This document shows, piece by piece, positions 23,401-35,912 of a stretch of 64,000 nucleotides of DNA. A program made the translations under genes and the position numbers. The stretch is taken from positions 1,458,839 to 1,522,838 of the forward strand of contig NOKP01000010.1 in NCBI GenBank assembly GCA_002682825.1. The letters are read 5' to 3'. This stretch comes from Neonectria sp. B-13 (taxonomy: Eukaryota > Ascomycota > Sordariomycetes > Hypocreales > Nectriaceae). The notes under the pieces are model-generated. The model saw only the letters and a program-made list of their open reading frames with translations. It made no database searches and was not told where the DNA came from. The stretch's first letter is position 1. Every line of letters begins with the position of its first letter.

Positions 23401-24645
23401 GTCTCCTCTCCACTGCAACCCACCTGGCTGTTGTCCACCGAAGCATATGTTGCCCACTCATTGTCTACATCACGAATACCTAAGCTAAGTACGTACTGTA
23501 GGTTGGTGGGTGCTGAATCACAGCCCAAATATACGGGGAGTTGATCAATATGCGGATATGCCCATGGCGGCTCTTCCCGGCGTTTTGCCTCTGAGTTTCC
23601 CCTGCACATGGCAGAGCCATGTGAAATCGGCTCCTCCCAATCTAGGTAGGTAACACACGTGCGCTGCCCTGCAGGCTCTGAATCCAGAGCATCCCGTCGC
23701 TTTTGCTGTATTCCATTTGTTATATCCAGTGTCCGCGCCGCGATCGATGATGGGCACTGTTAGTTCCATGGCTCGACTGGAGTAATTACGCAGTACCGGC
23801 CCGCGCTCCACCCACCCCCAGCAGCCCCCAGAACCATAGTCCCAGTGGCCTCCACCCTCTAAGTCGGCTCTCCACCTTTCTGTCTCCAGTTTGCGTTGTC
23901 GTAGCGCATCTTCTTGCTCTGCTCTGCTCTGCGCTGCATGTGCAGCATGTACAGTACCTTGGTCACCCTAGCAGAAAGCCCCCAGGCATCGAGCCCCAGC
24001 ATCAACCCCCCAGTAGCCCCAGCCTCGTTGGCCCGGCCGAACTTCGTTGTCGTGGTGGAACTTGCCTGTGCCTCTGCTGTCCACCATCATCCCGTCATCC
24101 TCTCATCCTTCTTCATCCACATCTATCCAGGGGGCAACAGGGGAACAGGCTACTGCCACTCCAATCTTCCAGGGCATCGCGGGGAGTGGTTTTTTTGTAT
24201 TACCTTCTTTATCGTCTTCTTCCTCCCCTTCCATCTTCTTTCCATTCTGCCTTTCTTCCTTTCTCCCCTTCGCTCTTGCCCATTCTGTTACTTCTTCATT
24301 GAATAGCAGCAGCCAACCGCCATCGTCCTGGACCGGCTCTTCCTCATTCGGAATTTCAAGTCACTCGCTTTTCCAACCCACGCTCGCCCCGCGGTCTCAC
24401 TCCACTATCGCACCCCCCGTTCGCAGAGCAGGCCTGCCAAGTGCATACCATTCACACAACCCAGACCGAGCCTCACGACAAGACAAGACAGTTGTCCGCC
24501 CAGTACATCCCGTCGCCTCTCATATTTTCGTCATATTCCACAGCCGCCTTGCCTTCGACGACGCCCTATCAATCCCAACCCCCCGCGAAAACGCCTGTCG
24601 CAAGGCACCCTTTCGACGAGGACAGCTTCGTAGTTGCGGCCGGCC
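20491..24645. other. Divergent intergenic region (4.2 kb), no gene seen
   Basis: Promoter DNA for the Whi5-like gene (-) and the metallopeptidase gene (+). The right end (23980-24640) is pyrimidine-rich with CTTCTT/TCC runs, as in a fungal leader. Open frames here are short, start mostly with non-ATG codons and resemble no family. Confidence 0.6.
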
Positions 24646-27273
24646 ATGGCTCCGTCCTTTCTTAACTTCAAGGACCTGCGCCGCCGGTCGAGGGCCAGCT
24701 TCCGCACCGAACGCTCCACCGATACCTCCAGTGATGGCGCTGGTAGCCAGGGGACAACGCCGTCGAGCGGCTCTGTCACGCCGCCCTCTATCGCCCACCA
24801 GTCCGATCCCGCCCTCAACCTCGAGATGAAGGACCAGCAACACCTCCGGCAGTCGTCGCCCCAACGCCAGAGCTCCCAGAATCTCCAATTGCGACCCCCA
24901 CTCTCATCATCGAGCTCCAATCGAAACAGCGTCTCGGGTATGTCAGGCTTAGGTGCACCATCCGTCAACGGGAGACAAAATCTCCCCGTCTCTGCCTATG
25001 CTCCCAAGTTGTCCAACGTTTCGGAGAATCTATGGGTATGTCATGTACTTTCTTCTTCAACAACGCCACGCCGCCCCCAATTGGTCCCCACAGCGCCCCC
25101 AATGCGGCAACCCTCTGCCAGGAACTCCCTGGTAGCACAAGATGCTGCAGCCAAGCTGCTTGGCCCAATAGCCTCGCTGCTGCTGCTGTCGATTTAATGA
25201 AATGTGCTAACGGCCACCAGGTGTATCAAAAGGTGCTCCTCGTCTACGGAACGATTGCCGACCCCGCCCATCAAACCATCGATGGAATCGTAACCGTCTC
25301 TAGACTCGACGACAACTTCCCCCCGATCAGTTGGCCCGTATGCAGCTCCCATTTCAAGGCCCTCGTCTATCTCCAGCCAGGCGCCAATAAACTCCGGTTC
25401 GAATTCTCGAGCCCAAAGCTCCCGAACAGCGGCAGCTCCAACCCCATTCACGCTTCCTACGTCACTGTTCACATGCTCCCGACCATCAATGCCCCACCGC
25501 TGCAACTTGCCATTTTGGTCGCCAAGGACTCACCTGAGACATTCGATTCTCCGCCAGCACGGGCCGAGAGAGAAGGAAATGGACTGGAGACGGCCGTACG
25601 GAAGTTCCGAATGGCGGCATACTTGTGGCAGGCCTTTACGTCAGAGCAGATGTGGCGGAATAAGCTTGGGCGACGGGCGTTTCGGTTCGAAGAAGAGTGG
25701 ACGACGGGCTCCGCCAACTATCGTGATCAGGAAAATGGCACCATGCGATCCGAAGCCAGAATACACATTATTCGCTGCGATAAGACTGTCGCCGAGCTGC
25801 GAGATCTGAACAAGGCTCAGCAGAACGAAAAGGCTACCGAAAGGGATGCTCTCTTTGGAATTGCCGCTGCCGCGGTCAAGAATTACTTCAACCCGTTACC
25901 TGGCCAGAAGCTCTACGTCTCGCTCCTTCTCCTAGATGCTCACTGGGACAGGGCTGCCAAGACTGTGACAGGCCACGCTGCGCTGGGTGGTGGTGATAAT
26001 AACTTGCAGCTTGCCATCTTTGGGTCTCACTGCCTACAGAGCTACCCGACTAGCTTTGAGGAAGTCGTTCCGGCTTTCACAGATTGTACCCCGACGGATA
26101 CCGACCACGTCGCCAACGATTGCAATGAAGCTGGCAGCTCGTGGGAAGCTGCCAACATTGGGATTGGAGCACATCTGCACGAGACGGGCCATCTATTCGG
26201 ATGTCCTCACCAGGAGAGTGGTGTCATGCTACGGGATTATGTAGTCCTCAACCGGACCTTTGTCGCGCGTGAGGCGTACTCTACGCGAACAAAGTCCAAG
26301 GGTGGCTTGGCTTTACAAGGAGATGAGTGTGGTTGGCACCGACTGGACTGCCTGCGTTTCCGGGCTCACCCAGCATTCCGTCTCCCGAATGACCCTCCGG
26401 TAAACCCTGACACCAGCGTTCAAGGGTTTCCCGTCGAAGGAGGCAACGTTCTTGTTATGGCAGCCACGGGCCTATCATTTGTGGAAATATTCGCTGAGAG
26501 CGACGACGTTTGTCACTCATGGATAGAATACCAATCTGATCAGGGCCCACCGCCGCGACAGATCACGCTCAACGAGCAGGATCTTCGCGCTAGGATGCCC
26601 GACACCAAGAAGAAGGGTATCATCAAGGTCTCCGTCAAGTCATGCGGGGGAGGGTCGTTAGACATTGACGACTTCAAGACGTTTGCTTCGAAGCAATCCT
26701 CTGTAAAATTGTCGAACGGCAAAGTGGCATTCCGGTGCAAAAAACTGGGGAGCTCCAAGATGGAGGACAGCGCGGCAGTCGAGACCGTCTTCTCTAGCGC
26801 CGACAAACCGAGTCGGGTCCTGTCACGGGTGACAGTGTACCATGGATCGGCCGTGGATGGATTGGAGTTTGCATATGACGATGAATCGACACAACTGTTT
26901 GGAAAACGGGGTGGCGGCAGCGACGTCTTTGAATTTGGTGAGTATTTCCTGTTCACACGTGGAGCGAGTTCTCGATAACTAACAGCCTTGGTTTTAGATG
27001 TCCGTCGTGGCGAGTATATTAGTGGTTTTCTTGTGAGGTCCGGTTTCTGGATCGATGGAGTGCAAATCTTGACCAGTTTGGGTCGCAAGTCGCCCGTGTT
27101 TGGGAATGCACATGGAGGAGAAGCGTAAGTTTGTCGTCTCTGACTGGTGCGTTCTATTGAACTGACAATGAACTAGGCATACTTTGATACCCCCTCGAGG
27201 ATACACTATCTGTGGTGTGTCGGGCTCGTGTGGCCCTTGGCTTGATGGCTTTTCGGTTCTTATTTCGCGATGA
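24646..27273 (+). CDS. Zinc metallopeptidase with C-terminal jacalin-like lectin domain (YIL108W family)
   Basis: Four exons, 24646..25035, 25221..26937, 26998..27124 and 27177..27273; 2331 nt, 776 aa. The joints read ENLW-VYQKVLLVYG, FEF-DVRRGEY and GGEA-HTLIPP. Residues 1-130 are disordered and Ser/Gln-rich (MAPSFLNFKDLRRRSRASF). The middle is a fungal Metallopep domain with the zinc site H450-E-x-x-H454-x-x-G-x-x-H460 (HETGHLFGCPH) and an accessory HASYVTVHMLPTINAPPLQL block. From about residue 620 to the end is a jacalin-like beta-prism (SSVKLSNGKVAFRC; GEYISGFLVRSGFWIDGVQI; GSCGPWLDGFSVLI), whose ending resembles jacalin lectins. There is no signal peptide, so it is probably cytosolic. 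The substrate is not known. Start context CCATGG. Confidence 0.9.
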
Positions 27274-28573
27274 ACGGATAGGAAACGTCCCGTTCGTAAA
27301 ATACACTACAGCAGCACATAGACTTGGACACCAGGAAACCCCAGTGGATAGGTAATTGGGTGTCAACATAACAAACACGCATGAAGCGGCTGCTGCCCCG
27401 AGGAGATGGTACTGGACCAACCATTACTTTGCGGCACTCGTTTTTGTCTTTCTTTTTGTCATGGAGCGGCGGTAATAATGTCGCGTGCATCATCGAGAAC
27501 ATCCATTCAGCATTGGTTCAGAGGAAGGGAGGTTTCCTCTTCTGTTTTTGGGATTCCCCTCTGGACGGTAATACTTCGTTTCTACCAGGACTCTCTGGAC
27601 ATTGGCCTGGTTGTGGAGTTTGGGCAGTCAACTTACGTGGTCAATTATCACGCAACGCAATAGCGAGGGCAAGGCAGGACAGATCAGGACAAGGCACGTA
27701 CATAGGCAGATACATGCCATGGGAGACGGTGATATGTATATATTGAATCCGATCCGTCAAGTCGAAGTGAAAGGGGATTCTGCACTCTTACCGCGAGCTG
27801 TGCAGTGTACTTGCGACATTTTCAGTACTTGCTTCTTCAACTGTGCAGTACCTAAACAACTCTAGCGCTACTAGTACGAAGCATGTGAATGTCGCTACCG
27901 ACGGGCCGACGAGCGGTGAGCAGTGATATATGAGACTATCTCCTTCTAGGAATCAGAATCTTATCCTCGTATTCGGCATCATCTTTTACCGACAGCCAGA
28001 TGCCTAGTTCGTCGAAAGCGGTCATGTTGACCAATCCCGTGATAGAGCTCGTAACCACGCGGATGGGCCACACGCGCCAGCCCCCCTCAGCCACATGCCC
28101 CGTCGCAGAGTCTCAACGTCAAATGCTCAGCCATCACGTGAACGACCACCCTCCGCTAAGCAGGTCCCGGCGTAGCGCGCGCACACGATGACGGCATGTG
28201 TTCCGAAGGAAGGCAATAGTTGCTTGTTGCACGTCCCCGTTTCCGAAACCAACCGCCAACCGCAACTGCGACCTGCCCTGCTCCTGCATCCCGCTCCGCC
28301 TTGTTTTGTTGGGTTTCTCCGTATCTGCTCTGGCGAATTCGTTCGCGCAATTTTCCCTACCGCACAAGCATCTCCCTCTGCCTCAGTCGCTGACGTTGTC
28401 GTCACCGCCGCATTCTCGACAGAACTCGCCTTGGCACAAAGCACCAACCCCGAGACGGACGTCACCTCCCCGCTCCAAATTGTTGAGCCATTCGTCCTCC
28501 TACACGACCTCCCTCTTTCCCTCCTCTTCTTTCCTTTCTTCCCTCCTCATCTACCTACGCGCCTGGGCAAAGA
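27274..28573. other. Intergenic region (1.3 kb), no gene seen
   Basis: 3' flank of the metallopeptidase and promoter/leader of the phosphatidylserine synthase. The last ~150 nt before 28574 are pyrimidine-rich (CTTCTTTCCTTTCTTCC). The overlapping open frames at 28190-28720 lack coding character. Confidence 0.6.
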
Positions 28574-29549
28574 ATGTCTAGACGAAGCAGCACCATGGGA
28601 TCGAGCTCGAACGGAAACCTACCCAAGGACGACTCGTCCTCCAACCCAGGTAAGTCGTGGGAGAGGCATGCCCGCGGACTTGCGCCTGCGGAGGGACGTC
28701 GCATGCGCCTGCGATTTTCTTTAGCTAACACATTGGATCCATAGCTATGGACAAGCAGAGGACTATGTTGTCGTCGGACGTCGGGCATTTTTCCCTCATT
28801 CAAGCTTTGCACCTCGCGGACGTCATCACCCTCATGAATGGTAGGTCGTCCCTTGACAGCTCTGGCTGGAATTGATTGGACCCAGAGAGCTAACAAGGTA
28901 TCTCTATTACTTAGGCTTTTGCGGTGTCATGTCCATCTTCACGTCGCTACGATACTGCCTTGGCGACCCCGACTCGTTTGATAAAGTGTACCTCGCTCTG
29001 GCTTTCCTGCCCTTTGGGCTGTTTTTCGACTTCCTCGATGGCAAGGTAGCGCGATGGAGGAAGAAGAGCGGTCTTATGGGCCAGGAGTTGGACTCCCTCG
29101 CTGATTTGGTACGATTGTCCTGCTGGGGAATTGGGAGCCGACTTGCTATACCCAGTTGCTAACTTGAGTCGATGACGTAGATCTCTTTTGGTGTCGCCCC
29201 CGCCATGGTGGCCTTCACCATTGGCTTTCGCTCCATCGCTGACACCCTCGCCCTTACTTTCTTCGTCCTATGCGGTCTTACTCGCCTTGCCCGATTCAAC
29301 GTCACCGTCGCCCTTCTGCCCAAGGACGCCACAGGCAAGAGTCAGTACTTTGAGGGCACGCCTATTCCCACCTCGCTGGGCATGGACGCCGTCATGGCCT
29401 ACTGGGTCTCCCAGCGTTGGATTCTCGAAGACCTTCCCCTGGGGGTTTGGCTCCAGGGAACCGCCCTCGAGTTTCACCCCATTGTGGTCCTCTTTGTCAT
29501 CCACGGCTGCCTCATGACCAGCAAGACTATCCACATACCGAAGCCTTAA
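28574..29549 (+). CDS. CHO1: CDP-diacylglycerol-serine O-phosphatidyltransferase (phosphatidylserine synthase)
   Basis: Four exons, 28574..28649, 28745..28840, 28915..29108 and 29181..29549; 735 nt, 244 aa. The joints read SSNP-AMDKQ, LMN-GFCGV and SLADL-ISFGV. The enzyme makes phosphatidylserine from CDP-DAG and serine in the ER membrane. The CDP-alcohol phosphotransferase signature is complete: D99-G-x2-A-R104-x8-G113-x3-D117-x3-D121 (DGKVARW...GQELDSLAD). Flanking hydrophobic spans ([48 protein letters not shown]) fit the multi-span fold, and [11 protein letters not shown] is a family motif of PS synthases. The first 25 residues are a short Ser-rich tail. Length is close to yeast Cho1. Confidence 0.95.
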
Positions 29550-32274
29550 GAGGCCAGGTCCGAAGCGACCGTTCAACACGGGAAAGAATAAGACATGGAG
29601 GTGGGAGTTTGAAACTATACACGAGGAGAGAAAGGGGATAGGGAACTCTGTGCTCCCGGCTTTGTGGTAGGACTGATGGACGACTTTGGAGATGATGGGG
29701 AAACGCGATGGAAGCGACAGGCAAGGATTAAAAAAGACGAACAGGAGCACACGGGACGGAGACTTGATTCCTCACGGGGTTGAGCGATACACTTGGACAG
29801 GTCATGATTCACGCAGCTCGTCTTAACAAAAGGTAGTTAACGATACCCCATTCATTCACTATCAATTAATTACCTTTCCTTGTGAACGCGACATTTCGAG
29901 ACGCTGGTTGGAAATACAACTTCTGTAATTTAATGGTGGGTACGGAGAAACTCGACATGTCTATAGATAGATGACTCCATTAATTGGGGTTCATAGAGAA
30001 ATCTAACTGGGAACTTAGCTGACGACTCTGTCCATGGGGTGGGAGCAGGGACAAGGTGCTGGTACCGGGGTCAGTGATGATGTGCAAGGTTCCTAGAGTA
30101 GGTCGTGTTTGAAATACAAGTGCAGTATTCGTACTGTACTCTGGTAGAACGATTCCATGAACAGTTGTTGGATGCTTCAATGACTCAAAAGACATGTTCA
30201 CGGCTTTACTTCGTGATGCGAGCCCTAAGGTAGTTTGGTTGGCAGCACCCACTTCTGGCTTAGGAGATCCCGTCTGTCAGCCACGATGCTACTGATTAAA
30301 GCTTGGATTCATGGTCGAAAGGAGTGCAGGTAATGATTAAGCGCGCTCGTCTTTTGTAGCAGGTGAAAATCGGATCGACCTCAGCTGTGCTTGGGTTATC
30401 TTTCGCGGCTGAGTACAAAGTAGAGCTCGAAGCGGGCCGCATTCAACTTGGCGCTTTCGTTTCACGGCATCGCCTCTTACACAGTATTTACCTACTATCG
30501 TTCTGGATTGCGTCTTCTCGCCGATGGCCGAATTAGAGGCGATATAGTCTTCACTATCCGAGCATGCGAATGTGGGCAGTATGAAGACGACGATTTGGGG
30601 TTTCGTCGCCGGGTGCTAAGTGCTTGGCTGCATGAGGCTTAGGTTCCATCTGCATGTGCACCACGGGCTACAGAGCACATCGTCAGCCCAAAGGTCCATG
30701 TAACCAATCCAAAGCGAAAGAAGATGTCAAACAAAACCTCAGTGATTATTACCGCTTCAGAACCCCAAGGCAGAATCATCTGTCGGCTGCAATAGCAGTC
30801 GGGTCACAGTGAAACACGCTATAGACGGAATTTCAGGACGCACACAAGGGGGACGAGGGCACTGGCCAGGAGTTCCGGAGCACGCGATTAGTGCAACTTC
30901 TAGGAGCCGTCGCTGGGTGGTAGCGCCCGAGGGGACGGGAAGGGCACGGTAGCGAGGGAGGCTGTGCGGAGGAGTGTTTTGGTGGGTTGGTGGGTTGGTG
31001 GTGCAAGTGGGCGGTGTTGAGGCCATCTTCTCGGCCCCTCACTGTAGCGAGAGTGGCTAGGAAGGAGTAGGTGGGGGTGCCGTTGGTCGGTCGTAGGAAG
31101 CATTTGAATGAGGGGATTTTTGAGCAGATGTTATCTTCCTTTCGGTAATGCATATTTGGGGTGATTGGTTGGAAAGTGAGGGTTGGGGATGGACAAGAGC
31201 TGTACTAAAGCGAAGCATCAGTGGAGTTTTCTTTTGTGCATTTTGTTCGACAAGTAATTGACGGGAGGAATGAAGGTACGGAAGTCTCCTTCCTGCTTGG
31301 TCGGCTTCCAGGCTGTCATTTTCGCTTTTGCTGCCTTAGGCTGTGTGGATTGCCTCCGCTCATGCCTGGACTGGCATTCTGACAACTCTGACATCCATCC
31401 AGCCAAACGCCTCAATGTGCCATCACCAGTGTGCCACCAACCAACAAGCCCAACCAACGAGCCAACCGCACGTCCTCAGATAGCCGCGGGGCCACCCACT
31501 ACTTTTTGTGACTTTTCCACTAACACAATCGCAGCCTACCATGCATCGACCAGCGCCGCAGCGTGTTGTCTCCCGTCAGCCGTCTCACACCAACTCTGTC
31601 GTCTCTCGTCGATCTACAGAACAGGTGCCCGCCCTCGTGCCTCGCCTGTCAAGGCCCATGCTCGCCAACCATGTCCCTCAATCCCACCTCCGTCGCTTGT
31701 CGGCCCTCTCTCTCTCCTGAGACAAGACCGGCATGGTCACCCCCGGAGTTGACCCCCTCCCACATCTCATAGAGCGCGGAAGCTAGGGCGAGTGCCTTGC
31801 CTGCGTGGGTCATCGACACACTCAGCCCGGTCTGGTCTATTCTTGGCCCAAGATCCAGCCATTTTCCGCACTCGACTTATCATGAGTTGTACCACCTTCT
31901 CGGGCCAAGCCCAGTCAGCCCTGGCGGTTCAGGCTTGGGAACTCTCCGTCCCACCCAACATGGCGCTCTCGTATTGTGATGTTGCGATATTAGTCCTCTG
32001 ATCCCCAGCTTGGCCATGAAGCTGCCCGCAGTCTTGAGCGTGGTCGAGTCTGACGAACTTTCTCAACCTTTGATTGATTCACTCACTCACGATGCATCTC
32101 GTACCCTTTCGCTTCTCCAGTCGATGCCCGTGACCATTCTTTCCCCTCCCGACCCGTTTTCTTCATACTCTCCTTCGTTTACCAACGGGCTTGGCTAGTT
32201 CATAAACGCCCCTTCGTGCTGATGCCACAGAGCCTATTTCTCTTCGCCCCTCCCGGTCCATCATCGTGGTAGCC
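29550..32274. other. Intergenic region (2.7 kb)
   Basis: 3' flank of the PS synthase and promoter of the MFS transporter. At 31540-31625 an ATG-led stretch (MHRPAPQRVVSRQPSHTNSV) ends at CAG|GTGCCC and looks mildly exon-like. A CACAG acceptor-like site lies near 32230. A 5' exon or leader intron of the transporter gene is therefore possible but not shown. The rest has no supported gene. Confidence 0.5.
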
Positions 32275-34581
32275 ATGGAGCCCCTCCGGTCCTCACGGCA
32301 TGGCTCCCAGAAGTCGGAGACGCGCCGGGAGCGCTCCCACGCTGATACCGCCATGCAGAATGCCGCCGATTCCATGATTGCCGTTACAGAGTCTTTCCGC
32401 CACCACTTTCACCCGCAGCATACTGCCCTGCCGGAAGTCCCTACCCGCTCTTACACGCACTCACGCGTGTCTTCCAGCAGCAGTACATCTTCACAACGTT
32501 TGCTAGACCATGGCCCCGTGAGGCAGCCGAGCTTCTCCAACCTGTCTTGGTCGTCAACCCCACACTATCGAACTGGCTCCGTACAAGATGACCAGTTCTC
32601 CAGTCACACATTCGAATCGGATGCATATACTCTGATACAACCGGAATCCGAGTCCGAGATGGTCCAAACCACCATCAACTTTCCCGACGATCTGATCCGC
32701 CTCTCTACTCCAAACCTCCCTGAGCCGTTGGACACGCCGCATACTCCGATTTCCGCTTACCATGCCCCGACTTTCGCCACCAATGAGCAATTACACATGG
32801 GGTTTATGCAGCCCGACATTACACAACCAGAACCGATTCAACACACAAGCCCAGTCCCCCATCCTTATCCAGTCTCAGACCTGTATACTGGCTCCGACCC
32901 GAGCCTGGTTCCCGTCGCCCATCCATCAGAGGCTGCTCTCAACGATGGCGGCCTCGTCCAAGCTGCTAGGCGCCTCGATGCGTTTAGAGCCAGTACCCAC
33001 GAATATATGAGTTTGAGGCCGGACTGCGGCACTGAAACTCGACGTTTCGGCACTGTCACCCATATCCGTGCCGGCTCCGAACAAGAGTCTCTTGTTACTC
33101 CCGAGGTCCGACGGAAGCCATTGGCTCCGGGTGCTAAAACACTCGGCTTCAACCACTCGTTCACCAACGAGATTATCTTCGTCTTTATCATCTGCATGGC
33201 CCAGGTTCTGGCACTGGCCGGGTTTGCTCAGACTTTGATACCTGCGCGGGAGGTGGGAGAGTCCTTCCCCAATCACGATAGGACGCAAGGGCATCTCGCT
33301 TGGTACACCGCGGCGTACGCTTTGGGGACAGGAGCGTTTGTTCTTCCCGGCCATCGACTCGGTCGTGTCTTTGGCCATAAGTTCATCTTCGTCCTGGGAT
33401 ATTTCTGGTTCGCAATTTGGAGCTTCCTTGCTGGACTCGGTGTCTACGTCAAAGTTGACGGGGGAGCGTGTACCGCCTACTTCTGCTTCTGTCGTGGAAT
33501 GCAAGGAATTGGCCCTGCACTTCTCATACCCAACGGACAGGCCCTACTTCAGGGCGCGTACCCGCCGAGTCTACGCAAAACTATTGCTATGGGTTTGTTT
33601 GACGCAGCTACTCCCCTGGGATTCGTCCTCGGCTCTGTCATGACAAGTCTCTTTGCCCACTTCGCATGCTGGCCATGGGCATTCTATTCCCTCGCCACCG
33701 TGTGCCTGGCGTTAGCAGCGCTGGCCATGCTCATCCTTCCCTCAAGGAACGTCTTGATGCATGGTATAGACGGAAGTCTTTGGGGCCGCCTCGATGTCTC
33801 AGGTAGCCTCTGTGGCATCGCTGGGCTGGTTTTCTTCTGCGCAGGCTGGAACCAGGCCCCGGTCGTTTCATTCAAAAACGCAGAAGCCTATGTCCTCATT
33901 ATCGTCGGCGCGTTGCTGATCATGCTGTTTGTGTACCTTGAATCAAAGGCCCGTCATCCGCTTGTGCCTTTCAAGCAGATGCAGGCATCAGCAGCCGTCG
34001 CCCTCGGATGCTTGGCTGCCAGCTGGGCTGGTTTTGGTGTATGGATATGGTATCTCGCCCAGTTCATGGAGGTTCTACGGGATTGGAATGCCCTCCGCTT
34101 AAGCGCTGGTTTTGTTCCACTGCTTGTCATGGGTGTGATCACGGCCATTGTGGGCAGTTACTTTATGAACAAAAAGCTGGCACCGCACGGAGCCTTGGTC
34201 ATTTCATCGACTGCCGTTCTCGTAAGCTCCGTTCTTATGGCCACGGCGCCAGAGAAGCAGTCGTACTGGCTCAACGCATTCTTCAGCATTCTTATCATGC
34301 CAGCCGGAATCGTCATGTCCATCCCCGCTGCCGTTGCCGTCCTTAGCCGAAGCATACCCCAAGGATATCAAGGTCTAGCAGGTGGCCTTACTGGGACTAC
34401 GACAGCGTATGCCCTCTCGATCAGCCTAGGGATGGCAGGCGTTGTGGAGAAGGAAATTTTGAACAAGGGGGCAACTATTCTTCAGGGCTATCGTGCAGCG
34501 CAGTATCTCGGTTTGGGTCTGAGCGGGCTGAGCGTCGTCTTGGCTCTGGGTCTCCTTTGTGTTGCTTTTATTCGGCGTTGA
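32275..34581 (+). CDS. MFS transporter, DHA2 type (ATR1-like, 14 TM)
   Basis: Single exon, 768 aa, start context GCCATGGAG. The first ~295 residues are hydrophilic, Ser/His/Pro-rich and disordered, which is unusually long for the family. Fourteen hydrophobic spans follow, beginning at TNEIIFVFIICMAQVLALAG and ending at GLSVVLALGLLCVAFIRR. The loop 2-3 motif A is present (GHRLGRVFGHK), and span 4 carries RGMQGIGPALLIPN. The FTNEIIFVF...AQ opening and overall pattern match fungal Atr1-type aminotriazole/boron exporters of the drug:H+ antiporter-2 family. Location is predicted to be plasma or vacuolar membrane. The substrate cannot be read from sequence. A small upstream exon is possible (see the preceding gap). 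Confidence 0.9.
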   Translation: MEPLRSSRHGSQKSETRRERSHADTAMQNAADSMIAVTESFRHHFHPQHTALPEVPTRSYTHSRVSSSSSTSSQRLLDHGPVRQPSFSNLSWSSTPHYRTGSVQDDQFSSHTFESDAYTLIQPESESEMVQTTINFPDDLIRLSTPNLPEPLDTPHTPISAYHAPTFATNEQLHMGFMQPDITQPEPIQHTSPVPHPYPVSDLYTGSDPSLVPVAHPSEAALNDGGLVQAARRLDAFRASTHEYMSLRPDCGTETRRFGTVTHIRAGSEQESLVTPEVRRKPLAPGAKTLGFNHSFTNEIIFVFIICMAQVLALAGFAQTLIPAREVGESFPNHDRTQGHLAWYTAAYALGTGAFVLPGHRLGRVFGHKFIFVLGYFWFAIWSFLAGLGVYVKVDGGACTAYFCFCRGMQGIGPALLIPNGQALLQGAYPPSLRKTIAMGLFDAATPLGFVLGSVMTSLFAHFACWPWAFYSLATVCLALAALAMLILPSRNVLMHGIDGSLWGRLDVSGSLCGIAGLVFFCAGWNQAPVVSFKNAEAYVLIIVGALLIMLFVYLESKARHPLVPFKQMQASAAVALGCLAASWAGFGVWIWYLAQFMEVLRDWNALRLSAGFVPLLVMGVITAIVGSYFMNKKLAPHGALVISSTAVLVSSVLMATAPEKQSYWLNAFFSILIMPAGIVMSIPAAVAVLSRSIPQGYQGLAGGLTGTTTAYALSISLGMAGVVEKEILNKGATILQGYRAAQYLGLGLSGLSVVLALGLLCVAFIRR

Positions 34582-34975
34582 GATGGGTGCAGAATAGTTT
34601 ACAGATATCCGTAGAGGCAGCTGGTTGCTTGTTTAATTAGTTATATACCCCAGAGGAGGTTAGTCAGCATGTCATGACATTGACAGAATGCACAATACAT
34701 CATTATTCAAAACGAAACCAAGTACCCGGGACATGAGGAAGCATAGAAAGGGCACTCTTTTTTTTATATTTCTCTCTCCTCGATCCACGTATCCATTGTG
34801 TCTGTACAAACTCCAATGCCGTACCATAGCGCAGGATTGGATATAGGCCCAGGGTGAGGGGACGAAAAAGAACAACCAAAGCACAAGCCACCGTTAAACG
34901 CCAGAAAACCCCAGATTTCTCTTTGAACAAGTGTAGTCGTACCCCCGTCTTTTCTCGTCCATCGTTGTCTCAGCT
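34582..34975. other. Short convergent 3'-3' spacer
   Basis: These 394 nt lie between the MFS gene (+) and GAR1 (-). The sequence is A/T-rich with T-runs and holds only termination and polyadenylation signals as far as can be seen. Confidence 0.6.
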
Positions 34976-35632
34976 TTAGAACCGGCCGCCTCTGCTGAAG
35001 CCGCCTCGTCCTCGGCCGCCGCCGAAGCCGCTGCCGCCGCCGCCGCTGCCACCTCGCGAGAAACCACCACCACCACTACCGCCACGAGAGAAACCACCAC
35101 CACCGCCGCCACGAGAGAAACCACCGCCGCCGCGGCCTCCTCCAAATCCGCTGCCGCCACGGGAGAAACCACCGCCACCACGGGGAGCGCCGCGACCACC
35201 GCCTCGAGCGCCGAAGCCACCTCGGGCACCGCCACGGGGACCGCCGCGGCTACCACCGGCGCGCTTGAGCTTGGGGGCACCGGCCAGGGGCTTGGGCTTG
35301 GGGAGGAACTTGTCGAGGGGCAGGAGCTTCTCGGAGCCGATGAAGAACTTGTCGCCCTCCTTGAAAGAGGTAGCCTGGATGCCCTCGGTGGGCTTGATGG
35401 TGAAGAAGACCTGGTTGATGGGGCCGAGGACCTCGTCGACCTTGCCGACAGCCGTCTTGTTCTCGAGGAAGATCTGGGCGTTGAAGTGGGGGATCTTGGG
35501 GTTGATGGACTCGCAGACCATCTCGCCCTCGCACGCGTGCATGAACTTGCCCAGCTCTGTGGAGGCGGCGGTTAGAAGGCGTGTTTTGAGGTGAGGAAGG
35601 GTTGTCTATTCTCTCGAGGAGATAGATAGAAA

Positions 35633-35671
<39 letters not shown>

Positions 35672-35875
35672 GAGACATACCAAGAATCTGAGCAGGCGGG
35701 CCCAAGTCTCGCTGTTGGAAACCTCCTCCACGGCCTAGAACACGCATCGAATCAGCAATCCGATTCCCGCAATACACATCTCGCAAGCACTGCACTCAAG
35801 CCAATTGGCCCTTGCAGCCTTGATAGCCTCTTTGACTCTCCCTCACACACGCCATCGCGAGGTAGGACGGAAGGC

Positions 35876-35912
<37 letters not shown>

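Noticed and set aside
34894..35280. Ala/Val-rich 128-codon frame inside GAR1
   Set aside because: It is the frame-shifted reading of the GGC/CGC-rich RGG repeat.
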